The position numbers and the translations under genes were made by a program. A stretch of 64,000 bases of DNA, from NCBI RefSeq assembly GCF_018494035.1, contig NZ_JABBFO010000001.1, positions 248,001 to 312,000 of the forward strand. Reading direction: 5' to 3'. Below are positions 51,979-61,361 of the stretch, in pieces. Source of the DNA: Rosenbergiella australiborealis (lineage in GTDB: Bacteria; Pseudomonadota; Gammaproteobacteria; Enterobacterales; Enterobacteriaceae). The notes under the pieces were generated by a model. The model did no database searches, was not told where the DNA came from, and worked only from the letters and a program-made list of their open reading frames with translations. Every line of letters begins with the position of its first letter. The first letter of the stretch is position 1.

Positions 51979-52443
51979 TTATTTTACGGCTACTTTTTCA
52001 TCGCCATAATTAAAAGCATCGGGATGGTTGTCAAGGCTACCGCTCAGGGCAGCGTAAAGTACGGTTTTGCCATCAATGGACAGTTCGTCACTAATATTAA
52101 GCCATTGCAGGGTTTCGCGATGTGATTTCTCATTATTTTGCAAATAGAGTCCACTCATCTGTTTTAATTTCGCTGAGTAGAGCACGGCAAATTGCTGGTT
52201 ACCACAGTTATGAGGTTTACAGACAGTATATACCTGATAGCTATTGCCCTTGAGTACTACGGTTTTTGCCGGGGACTCTACTCCTCCAGTTTTAATCCAC
52301 CTTGGTAAAGATTGGTGGCTAATTAATGCGTTGAGTGCTTTTCCCCCTTCAGGGGTGTTGATTAAGTCACTAAACATCGGGTCAGCAGCAAAGGCGCTGT
52401 GTGCGATCATGAATGACGCGATGATACTGAAGCGTTTTAACAT
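51979..52443 (-). CDS. ivy: Ivy-family lysozyme inhibitor
   Basis: 154 residues from the ATG at 52443, preceded by AGGAGG. A signal peptide ending HSAFA directs it to the periplasm. The loop motif CKPHNCG (CKPH-D/N-C in the family) is the plug that enters the lysozyme active site and carries the disulfide. FSDLI near the start also fits the family. Ivy inhibits C-type lysozymes and helps envelope survival in animal or plant hosts. Confidence 0.88.
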   Translation of the reverse strand: MLKRFSIIASFMIAHSAFAADPMFSDLINTPEGGKALNALISHQSLPRWIKTGGVESPAKTVVLKGNSYQVYTVCKPHNCGNQQFAVLYSAKLKQMSGLYLQNNEKSHRETLQWLNISDELSIDGKTVLYAALSGSLDNHPDAFNYGDEKVAVK

Positions 52444-52580
52444 ACATCCTCCTTTCATTATTGCTGTTAAGTATAGCCACTAAGGCCGTGGTATCAGAAG
52501 AAAGTCGTTAGAGTAATAAATAACGGCGTGGTTGGCTTGTATTTAAGCGCTAGTACCAGTATGATTACGCGTCAAATTTT

Positions 52581-53060
<480 letters not shown>

Positions 53061-53066
53061 TTCTTG

Positions 53067-53616
<550 letters not shown>

Positions 53617-53655
53617 TCGGTAGCTGTCCATTAACGACTTTAAGAGGATAAGGTA

Positions 53656-54105
53656 ATGCAAGTTATTCTGCTTGATAAAGTAGCAAACCTGGGCAACCTA
53701 GGTGATCAGGTTAACGTGAAAGCGGGTTACGCCCGTAACTTCCTGGTACCACAAGGTAAAGCTGTCCCAGCAACTAAAAATAACATCGAGTTTTTTGAAA
53801 CTCGTCGTGCTGAGTTAGAAGCTAAATTAGCGGAAACTCTGGCTGCTGCTAACGCTCGTGCTGAGAAAATCAATGCACTGGGCTCAGTCACCCTCGCAAC
53901 TAAAGCGGGTGACGGCGGTAAACTGTTCGGTTCAATCGGTACTCGCGATATCGCTGATGCTGTGACCGCTGCAGGTGTTGCTGTTGCTAAAAGTGAAGTG
54001 CGTTTACCAAATGGTGTTCTTCGCACCACTGGTGACCACGAAGTTGATTTCCAAGTTCACGGCGAAGTTTTCGCTAAACTGGTTATCAAAATCGCTGCTG
54101 AGTAA
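53656..54105 (+). CDS. rplI: 50S ribosomal protein L9
   Basis: 149 residues. The N-terminal RNA-binding domain ([19 protein letters not shown]), long connecting helix (about 40-75) and C-terminal domain ([15 protein letters not shown]) are complete. Last gene of the operon. Confidence 0.99.
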   Translation: MQVILLDKVANLGNLGDQVNVKAGYARNFLVPQGKAVPATKNNIEFFETRRAELEAKLAETLAAANARAEKINALGSVTLATKAGDGGKLFGSIGTRDIADAVTAAGVAVAKSEVRLPNGVLRTTGDHEVDFQVHGEVFAKLVIKIAAE

Positions 54106-54118
54106 TATCAGTTGTGAG

Positions 54119-54146
54119 AAAAATGCCGGCGTAAGCCGGCATTTTT
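54119..54146. terminator. Bidirectional terminator after rplI
   Basis: AAAAATGCCGGC-GTAA-GCCGGCATTTTT, a perfect 12-bp stem serving rplI and the convergent oapA gene. Confidence 0.95.
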
Positions 54147-54153
54147 GCTTTCA

Positions 54154-54651
54154 TTATTGCACACGTAAAAAACGTCCATCCTTCTGACGGACGAATAATA
54201 CCTGCCCTTGGGTATTTTCCAGCGTTAATCCCGTCACATCTCCTTGTAATGTCATCCGTATTTTCACCTGCTGACCCGCAGAGAGTGTACTCAATGGTTT
54301 ATCATTTCCTTGTACACTGACCATGGCATAGAGTGACTCCGTCGGTAATCCATGATCACGGAAGAGTTGTGCTAAGGTTTCGCCTTCAGCCACAGAATAC
54401 CGATGCCAAACACCTTGTGAATCACTTTCTTCAGTCAGCATGGCTGGAGGATCGATGTGGTGTAACGTAACATCGGGTTTAGGCGTTGGGCCAGGTAGTA
54501 GAAGACCAATAATAATGATGAGTAGGGCGATGGCTAGCGCTCGTCGATGCCAAACCGAAAGCGAGGCAACAATGGGGCAAAGTCGGGGGTGTACTTTTGT
54601 GGAATAACACTGCTTAATAGTGTTCAGCAATGCCAATATCTTCTCCTTCAT
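54154..54651 (-). CDS. oapA: OapA/YtfB-family cell-division protein
   Basis: 165 residues from the ATG at 54651 (GGAGG 5 nt upstream); shorter than E. coli YtfB/OapA (212), mainly in the linker. One transmembrane helix (ALAIALLIIIIGLLLPG) anchors a periplasmic C-terminal OapA LysM-like domain (WHRYSVAEGETLAQLFRDHG). In E. coli the domain binds glycan strands and localises to the septum. Divergent neighbour of fklB, as in E. coli. Confidence 0.88.
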   Translation of the reverse strand: MKEKILALLNTIKQCYSTKVHPRLCPIVASLSVWHRRALAIALLIIIIGLLLPGPTPKPDVTLHHIDPPAMLTEESDSQGVWHRYSVAEGETLAQLFRDHGLPTESLYAMVSVQGNDKPLSTLSAGQQVKIRMTLQGDVTGLTLENTQGQVLFVRQKDGRFLRVQ

Positions 54652-54809
54652 CACTGCCTCCATTAGCCTTGGGCTAAGATTTCACTACCGTAATGGTCAC
54701 TATTGTTAATCTTTCTTAAGAAAAAGTCATTACTCCGCGGATCAATTTTACCAATAGCTCACACACTGCTATTCTTGCGGTTCAATTTATTTAGAGAAAA
54801 GGAACAGAA

Positions 54810-55430
54810 ATGACGACTCTTTCTTTTGACAGTGTCGAAACGCAAGCAAGCTATGGCATCGGTCTGCAAGTTGGACAGCAATTATCAGAATCAGGATTAC
54901 AAGGTCTTGAGCCTGAAGCTCTGCTCGCCGGTTTGCGTGATGCGCTGGAAGGAAACTCGCCGGCTGTACCTATGGATGTTTTGCATCGTGCATTACGTGA
55001 GATGCATGAACGTGCTGAAGCGGTTCGAGAAGAACGTACGAAAGAAATGGCCGCTGAAGGTGCTAAATTCTTGGAAGAGAATCGCCAACGTGAAGGTGTT
55101 AACAGTACCGAATCAGGCTTACAATTTCGTGTGTTAACACAGGGTGAAGGTGCGATTCCTTCCCGCCAAGATCGTGTTCGTGTTCATTACACGGGTAAAC
55201 TCACTGATGGCACAGTATTCGATAGTTCTGTCGCCCGGGGTGAACCGGCGGAATTCCCAGTAAGTGGGGTTATCGCAGGTTGGATTGAAGCATTAACGCT
55301 GATGCCAGTCGGGTCGAAGTGGGAGCTGGTTATTCCTCAACACTTAGCTTATGGCGAACGCGGCGCGGGTGCATCAATTCCACCGTTTAGCACGCTGGTG
55401 TTTGAAGTCGAATTACTCGAAATTCTTTAA
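54810..55430 (+). CDS. fklB: FKBP-type peptidyl-prolyl isomerase FklB (FKBP22)
   Basis: 206 residues. The N-terminal dimerisation domain (about 1-90) is helical, and the C-terminal FKBP domain has [16 protein letters not shown], the [10 protein letters not shown] core and [27 protein letters not shown]. It catalyses proline isomerisation in protein folding. A strong terminator follows. Confidence 0.97.
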   Translation: MTTLSFDSVETQASYGIGLQVGQQLSESGLQGLEPEALLAGLRDALEGNSPAVPMDVLHRALREMHERAEAVREERTKEMAAEGAKFLEENRQREGVNSTESGLQFRVLTQGEGAIPSRQDRVRVHYTGKLTDGTVFDSSVARGEPAEFPVSGVIAGWIEALTLMPVGSKWELVIPQHLAYGERGAGASIPPFSTLVFEVELLEIL

Positions 55431-55446
55431 CAGCAGAATGATGATT

Positions 55447-55471
55447 AACCGGCCTTGTGCCGGTTTTTTTT
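55447..55471 (+). terminator. fklB terminator
   Basis: AACCGGC-CTTGT-GCCGGTT followed by a T-run. Confidence 0.95.
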
Positions 55472-55571
55472 CGCCCCTGTAATAAGGTTTACCCTGACCC
55501 TTTTTTAGCGTAGGGTCATCGGCAACCTAATAGAGTTCATAACCATAATGCGCGTTGATAGGAGGCTGACA

Positions 55572-56321
55572 ATGTTAGAACAGATTAATCATATTGCACG
55601 CTTAGCCGGTGAAGAGATTTTGAAAATCTACCATCGCGCAGAAGGCCTCGGCGTTCAAGTAAAAGCCGACGATTCTCCGGTGACGGCTGCTGATCTTGCA
55701 GCGAATAAAATCATTATTGAAGGCTTACAGGCTTTAACACCCGATATTCCTATTTTATCTGAAGAGTCTACTGTTGAATGGTCAGAACGACAGCATTGGA
55801 CACGTTATTGGCTTGTAGATCCGCTTGATGGAACTAAAGAGTTTATTAAACGTAATGGTGAATTTACCGTTAATATTGCGCTTATCGACAATGGAAAGCC
55901 TGTGTTGGGTGTCGTTTATGCTCCTGTGTTAGAAACCTTATATTGCGCAGCAGAAGGTAAGGCATGGAAAGAGGTTAAACAACAAGGGCTTGAGACGATA
56001 CAGGTAGCCATTGCTCATCCTCCTTTAGTCGTCGTCAGCCGCTCCCATGCGAATAATGATCCGGAATTGAAAGATTATCTCCAACAGCTCGGTGAGCACC
56101 AAACGGTCGCAATCGGTTCTTCTTTGAAGTTTTGCCTAGTTGCAGAAGGACAAGCTCAGCTTTATCCACGCTTTGGCCCGACCAATATTTGGGATACCGG
56201 AGCAGGTCATGCCGTTGCGCTTGCTGCAGGGGCTCGAGTCACTGATTGGCATGGTATTCCTCTCGATTACACTCCACGAGAATCGTTTTTAAATCCCAAT
56301 TTCCGTGTTTCACTCTTCTAA
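55572..56321 (+). CDS. cysQ: 3'(2'),5'-bisphosphate nucleotidase CysQ
   Basis: 249 residues from ATG 55572 with GGAGG 6 nt upstream; an earlier in-frame start at 55548 contains this ribosome-binding site and is unlikely. It removes 3'-phosphoadenosine 5'-phosphate from sulfate assimilation. Inositol-monophosphatase-fold metal motifs are [26 protein letters not shown] and [14 protein letters not shown]. Confidence 0.96.
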   Translation: MLEQINHIARLAGEEILKIYHRAEGLGVQVKADDSPVTAADLAANKIIIEGLQALTPDIPILSEESTVEWSERQHWTRYWLVDPLDGTKEFIKRNGEFTVNIALIDNGKPVLGVVYAPVLETLYCAAEGKAWKEVKQQGLETIQVAIAHPPLVVVSRSHANNDPELKDYLQQLGEHQTVAIGSSLKFCLVAEGQAQLYPRFGPTNIWDTGAGHAVALAAGARVTDWHGIPLDYTPRESFLNPNFRVSLF

Positions 56322-56329
56322 ATAGTCCG

Positions 56330-56363
56330 TTTTTTTGTTCCCTTATTTGAGGGAGCAAAAAAA
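56330..56363. terminator. cysQ terminator
   Basis: T-rich arm with TTCCC against GGGAGCAAAAAAA around a TTATTTGA loop; symmetrical and likely bidirectional. Confidence 0.8.
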
Positions 56364-56586
56364 TATAGGATTGCCATAAATTTGTCACTCAACTTGCCGA
56401 TAATCTCCATAAGTTTCTTCTTAGTGAGAAATAAAGCGCTTAGATTTCCGTATCAATCACCGCCTTATACCGATAAGCACTTTTATTGATATGTTAATCA
56501 AAGATTGTTTGTATGTGCTTTTTGTGTTTTCTGGATAACAAACTACACTCTATCTCAGAATGCAGGAGCAAAGAGAGAAAGATAAA

Positions 56587-56790
56587 GTGAAAATTTATAA
56601 ACGCTATAACCCAATTCAGATCGCCCGCTACGTGAAGACGTTATTTAAAGGCGTGATTTATATAAAAGATATTGGTGAATTTCATTTTGACCAAGGACGG
56701 GTATTAAAACCTTTGAACAGTGATATTCAGCGACTCAGCATCATGTCTGAAATTAATCGTCAGGTTAACGAATTACAAATAAAATTTTAG
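56587..56790 (+). CDS. ytfK: DUF1107 protein YtfK
   Basis: 67 residues from a GTG at 56587, giving MKIYKRYNPIQIARYVKTLFKG, which aligns with E. coli YtfK ([22 protein letters not shown]). E. coli YtfK binds SpoT and tilts it to (p)ppGpp synthesis during phosphate and fatty-acid starvation. The earlier in-frame ATG at 56560 is not supported by similarity. Confidence 0.92.
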   Translation: MKIYKRYNPIQIARYVKTLFKGVIYIKDIGEFHFDQGRVLKPLNSDIQRLSIMSEINRQVNELQIKF

Positions 56791-56796
56791 ACGTTT

Positions 56797-56823
56797 GGCC
56801 ACAGCCCTATGATTGCTGTGGCC
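56797..56823 (+). terminator. ytfK terminator
   Basis: GGCCACAGC / GCTGTGGCC, 9-bp perfect stem with a 9-nt loop. Confidence 0.8.
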
Positions 56824-57145
56824 GAATTTTCTGGCCGTTTTTTTTATCCCATCCTAGAAATCTTGTTTTTCTCCTACGGATATAGTATTGGATGCGAATA
56901 AGTCTTTTCTATTTTTCATATCGACCCATCCGCAAGATATTCCATATTTAATACCTCATAGTGAAATAAAAAATTTACGGTTTTCGATAAGATTATCAGA
57001 CGGTGTGTTGTCGTCTGGACTAGTCGCAGCAAAGTTAAAAGTTTGGCTTCATCTGTACGATTTATTAATGTTGTTTTCAGAAGATGTTTACGTGATATAC
57101 GTAGTAAAGTCCCACGGTAGAATAAATTTTAGAGTGAGATTATTT

Positions 57146-57622
57146 GTGACAAATAGCCAACGTTTGAACTATGCAATTGATCTTAGAAAAAAAGGATTTT
57201 TTGAGGAAAGCAGGAATATACTTTTATCGTTATTAGCATCTGATAGTGGGCAAGGTACCCTCTATCTCAACATAGCATGGTCGTATGACAACCAAGGTTT
57301 AGAAAAAGAAGCGTTAGAGTATTACACTAAGTCGCTAAATGAAACGCTATCTGAAGATGAGTATTTTGAAGCCAAGTTTGGACTAGCCTGTACACATCGA
57401 TGCTTAGGTAATCTTCACGATGCGGAGCTAATTTTTGAGATATTGATTAAGGACTATCCGTCTAAAACAGAAATCGTTCCGTTCTTTGCACTTTGCCTAA
57501 TGTCATTAGATAAAATGGGTCGAGCTTGTGAACTTCTGTTTGAACTTTTAATTCAACATTCACCGACTCAAGCTATTTCTAGCTATCGACGTGCACTCTT
57601 GGAGTATTATTCTCCGCGATAA
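57146..57622 (+). CDS. Tetratricopeptide-repeat protein (TPR_5-like)
   Basis: 158 residues from a GTG at 57146. TPR-like repeats are visible: NYAIDLRKKGFFEESRNILL, YLNIAWSYDNQGLEKEALEY, FGLACTHRCLGNLHDAELIF and ALCLMSLDKMGRACELLFEL. This matches the small TPR_5 proteins, a stand-alone protein-binding module without known partner. The frame stays open upstream to a TTG at 56888, but that extension (hydrophobic, no repeats) looks non-coding. It is AT-rich compared with its neighbours and absent from this place in E. coli, so it may be a lineage-specific insertion. Confidence 0.7.
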   Translation: MTNSQRLNYAIDLRKKGFFEESRNILLSLLASDSGQGTLYLNIAWSYDNQGLEKEALEYYTKSLNETLSEDEYFEAKFGLACTHRCLGNLHDAELIFEILIKDYPSKTEIVPFFALCLMSLDKMGRACELLFELLIQHSPTQAISSYRRALLEYYSPR

Positions 57623-57857
57623 TATGGGTTCGTTTTAGGGAGGCCACGAATAGGGTGGAAGGTATAAATCGTTATATTTAGAGGGTAATGTTAATTTTCG
57701 TTCTAGGTCGACGCTGATTACTTTATGTGGAACATAATCAAGGACTGTTCACTCAGTTGCTGACTCGGAGCGGTCGGTTTCAGTTTAAATTGCCTGAGAA
57801 ACCTCGCTCCCCGCGATGGTAAACCATCACGGAGAACGTAGCGGCCGTCGTTAATGA

Positions 57858-59198
57858 TTATTTCCCATTAATTTCGTCGATGACCTGTCCTGCTGGTGTC
57901 AACGGAGTAGGGCGTTCATCAATCACGCGTGTAACAAGTAATTGGTCGATGCGGTAATTATCAATATCGACGACTTCAAATTTGTAACCAGAGAAAATGA
58001 CAAAGTCTGTACGTTTAGGAATTTTACGCAGCATATACATCATAAAGCCGCCAATAGTTTCGTAGTTGCCGGAGTGAGGAAACTCTTCGATATGCAGCAC
58101 CCGCACTACGTCATCAATCGGCGTTCCGCCTTCGACTAGCCATGAGTTTGCGTCACGGGCGACAATCTGCTCTTCAAAACCTTGTCCCACTAAATCGCCC
58201 ATTAATGTGGTCATGACATCGTTAAGCGTAATGATACCGACTACTAGCGCGTACTCATTCATGATGACCGCAAAATCTTCACCGGCAGTTTTAAAACTCT
58301 CTAAGGCTTCAGAAAGCGTTAACGTATCCGGGACAATTAATGCAGAACGAATCTGAACACCGCTACTTAATGTCATGCTTTGATTGCCTAACACACGCAA
58401 TAGCAGCTCTTTAGAGTCGACATAACCGACAATATGGTCAATATCGCCGTTACAAACTAAGAACTTGGAATGGGGATGATCGGCGATCTTCGATTTTAGT
58501 ACCGATTCTTCCTCATTAAGATCAAACCAGACAATATTTTCACGCGAAGTCATTGATGAAGGGACGGTGCGCGATTCTAACTCAAAAACATTTTCAATTA
58601 ATTCGTGTTCTTGTTTACGAAGCACCCCCGCTAAAGCACCGGCTTCAACCACTGCATAAATATCGTCCGGCGTAATATCGTCTTTACGATCCATTGGAAT
58701 TTTAAAGAGGCGGAAGACATTGTTCGCCATACCATTAAAAAACCATACTAGGGGGCGGAAGATCAATAAACAGATACGCATCGGGCCAATAATACGCAGC
58801 GCAATGGCTTCGGGTGCAATCATCCCGATACGTTTCGGTGTCAGGTCAGCGAAGAGAATAAATAAGCTGGTTACGATGGTAAATGAACAAATAAAACTTA
58901 ATTGCTCTGATAACTCAGGTGAAAGAAAGCGCCGGAAGAAATCTGAGAAGACCGGCATAAAAGCTGAATCACCGACGATGCCCCCTAAGATGGCGACCGC
59001 ATTGACGCCAATTTGCACGACGGTAAAAAACATACCCGGTGACTCTTGGAGTTTGAGCACATGCTCAGCACGAATATCGCCATCATTAGCGAGGAGTTTG
59101 AGCTTGATTTTACGCGCCGCGGCCAGAGAGATTTCTGACATGGCGAAGAAAAAACTAATAACAATTAATACTAGGATGACAAGTAAGCTATCTAACAT
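57858..59198 (-). CDS. ytfL: CNNM/CorC-family membrane protein YtfL
   Basis: 446 residues. An N-terminal DUF21/CNNM transmembrane domain (about 1-185; FFAMSEISLAAARKIKL), two CBS domains (about 205-330) and a C-terminal CorC_HlyC domain (about 350-430) are visible. E. coli YtfL is implicated in cadaverine/putrescine homeostasis at low pH; other family members move Mg/Co. The 57,623-57,857 gap before its end holds only small hairpins. Confidence 0.93.
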   Translation of the reverse strand: MLDSLLVILVLIVISFFFAMSEISLAAARKIKLKLLANDGDIRAEHVLKLQESPGMFFTVVQIGVNAVAILGGIVGDSAFMPVFSDFFRRFLSPELSEQLSFICSFTIVTSLFILFADLTPKRIGMIAPEAIALRIIGPMRICLLIFRPLVWFFNGMANNVFRLFKIPMDRKDDITPDDIYAVVEAGALAGVLRKQEHELIENVFELESRTVPSSMTSRENIVWFDLNEEESVLKSKIADHPHSKFLVCNGDIDHIVGYVDSKELLLRVLGNQSMTLSSGVQIRSALIVPDTLTLSEALESFKTAGEDFAVIMNEYALVVGIITLNDVMTTLMGDLVGQGFEEQIVARDANSWLVEGGTPIDDVVRVLHIEEFPHSGNYETIGGFMMYMLRKIPKRTDFVIFSGYKFEVVDIDNYRIDQLLVTRVIDERPTPLTPAGQVIDEINGK

Positions 59199-59618
59199 AA
59201 GAAGTCCGAAGTTTATAAGCTTGTCATTTTTGGCCTGGGCAACTTCTCAACAAAGCAACGTTCAGGCAGTCAGTGAGGAAGAACACGTTATCCGTGCCAA
59301 AAATGTCTGTTAGGGCATATTCACTATGAATAATGCTCAGCAACAGAAAAGACAGTAATGACTGCCTACGCAGAGTATAGCAGTTGCGATGATTAAGTCG
59401 CTAGAGGGAAATGTGCAGAATTGCAGCATTATCGATTGCTTTACGATCACCGGTTGTAATTTATGCAGGGTTTTTGGACAATGGGATAATCGATTAGAAA
59501 AATTATCTTTTGATTTTTGATTTCTCAGGTCCGATAGAGACTATGCTTATAACTCTGTGTATATTTTAATTAATTTACGCGATTTGCTGTTGCAAATGGA
59601 TGGTTAACAGGAGAGTTC
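59199..59618. other. Gene-free interval between ytfL and tamA
   Basis: 420 bp between divergent genes. In E. coli this place holds msrA; no msrA-like reading frame or remnant is visible. The part nearest tamA is very AT-rich and probably contains its promoter; the part nearest ytfL is an unusually long leader. Confidence 0.55.
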
Positions 59619-61361
59619 GTGTCACGTTTAACACTTTATAGTATGGCAGCACTTTTGTTAGCCACCCCTTCATTATTGCAGGCAGCCACAGTTAGGGTAA
59701 ACCTTGAAGGGCTTTCTGGTGAATTACAAAATAATGTCAGGATCAGGCTATCTACCATTACCAGTGAAGAAATCAGTGCAGATGGTCGTTTTCAAGCGCG
59801 TCTGGATGCTGTGATTAAACTCGGGCTACGGGCTCTCGGTTATTATCAACCTATTATCACTTACCGACTCTCTCCTGAACAGGCACTACCTTCTGGCCAA
59901 GTGTTAACGATTCATGTTGACCCCGGCGTACCGGTTAAGATTGGCGGTAGCACGATCCTGGTGGAGGGTGAAGGGAAGAGTGATACTGATTACCAGCAGT
60001 GGGTTGAAAAAGGACGCCCAACAGTTGGGGCAGTGCTTAATCACGGCGATTACGATAAATTTAAATCAGGGTTTTCGAGTATTGCCTTACGAAAAGGCTA
60101 TTTCGATGGTGTATATCGTAAAAGCGAGTTAGGCGTATCACTTCCTCTCCATAAAGCGTTTTGGGATATTGATTATGATACGGGGCAGCGTTATCGCTTC
60201 GGCAAAGTGACCTTTACTGGTTCGCAAATACGGCAAGAGTATCTCGAAAAGTTAGTCCCTTTTCATGAAGGCGACTATTACGATTCGCGTAGTCTTGCCG
60301 AATTGAACCGTCGCCTATCTGCAATGGGATGGTTTGGATCTGTCGTTGCTGCGCCTGAATTTAAGGGGTCGCAAAAAACAAAAGTTTTACCGATAAATAC
60401 AGCGCTTACTCCAGCGGTAAAAAATAGTTTAGAAGTCGGTGCCGGTTTTTCGACTGATGTTGGCCCACAACTTAAATCAACATGGAATCGACCTTGGGTT
60501 AATGAATATGGGCACAGTATTACTGCGACCACCTATCTTTCTCAACCTGAGCAACAACTTGATTTTACCTACAAAATACCTCTTTTAAAAAACCCACTTG
60601 AACAGTATTACCTGATCAAAGGGGGGCTTAAACGCACTGACTTAAACGATACGAAGGCAGATTCGACAACAATTGTTGGGTCGCGTTATTGGGAAAACAG
60701 TAGTGGTTGGCAGAAAGCGATAAATCTGACTTGGCGTTTAGATCACTATACCCAAGGAACCTATACCAATACGACAATGTTACTTTATCCAGGTGTTAGT
60801 GTGAATAGGACACGCTCACGGGGCGGATTAATGCCCACGTGGGGGGATACACAGCGTTATTCGGTTGATTTCTCGGATACTACTTGGGGGTCAGGCGCTA
60901 ATTTCGTTATTTTGCAGGCGTCTAATGTATGGATACGTACTTATGCGGAAAGAAACCGCTTTGTGGTACGTGGAAACCTAGGTTGGATAGAAACGGATGA
61001 TTTCGACAAAGTCCCACCTGACCTGCGTTTCTTCGCCGGGGGAGATCGCAGTATTCGCGGTTATAAATATAAAAATATCTCTCCTCGCGATAGCGAGAAT
61101 AATTTAACCGGTGCGAGCAAAATGGCGACGGGCTCTTTTGAATACCAATATAACGTTACCGGTAAATGGTGGGGGGCAGCCTTCATTGATAGCGGTGAGG
61201 CGGTTAATAACATCAAAGATACTGATATTAAAACTGGGGCAGGGGTCGGTGTTCGTTGGGCCTCGCCGGTAGGGCCGATTAAATTTGATATTGCCACACC
61301 TATTGGTGACAAAGATAACCACAGTCTCCAATTTTACATTGGCTTAGGACCTGAATTATGA
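59619..61361 (+). CDS. tamA: Translocation and assembly module subunit TamA
   Basis: 580 residues from a GTG at 59619 (GGAGAG upstream), close to the 577 of E. coli. A signal peptide ending LLQAA precedes three POTRA domains (about 22-260) and a C-terminal 16-strand Omp85 barrel with the [14 protein letters not shown] lid-lock motif and a final FYIGLGPEL. With TamB it inserts outer-membrane proteins and moves phospholipids. Its stop overlaps the tamB start (ATGA). Confidence 0.97.
   Translation: MSRLTLYSMAALLLATPSLLQAATVRVNLEGLSGELQNNVRIRLSTITSEEISADGRFQARLDAVIKLGLRALGYYQPIITYRLSPEQALPSGQVLTIHVDPGVPVKIGGSTILVEGEGKSDTDYQQWVEKGRPTVGAVLNHGDYDKFKSGFSSIALRKGYFDGVYRKSELGVSLPLHKAFWDIDYDTGQRYRFGKVTFTGSQIRQEYLEKLVPFHEGDYYDSRSLAELNRRLSAMGWFGSVVAAPEFKGSQKTKVLPINTALTPAVKNSLEVGAGFSTDVGPQLKSTWNRPWVNEYGHSITATTYLSQPEQQLDFTYKIPLLKNPLEQYYLIKGGLKRTDLNDTKADSTTIVGSRYWENSSGWQKAINLTWRLDHYTQGTYTNTTMLLYPGVSVNRTRSRGGLMPTWGDTQRYSVDFSDTTWGSGANFVILQASNVWIRTYAERNRFVVRGNLGWIETDDFDKVPPDLRFFAGGDRSIRGYKYKNISPRDSENNLTGASKMATGSFEYQYNVTGKWWGAAFIDSGEAVNNIKDTDIKTGAGVGVRWASPVGPIKFDIATPIGDKDNHSLQFYIGLGPEL

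Noticed and set aside
56888-57145. N-terminal extension of the TPR protein
   Set aside because: No repeat pattern, TTG start without a ribosome-binding site, and composition like non-coding AT-rich DNA.
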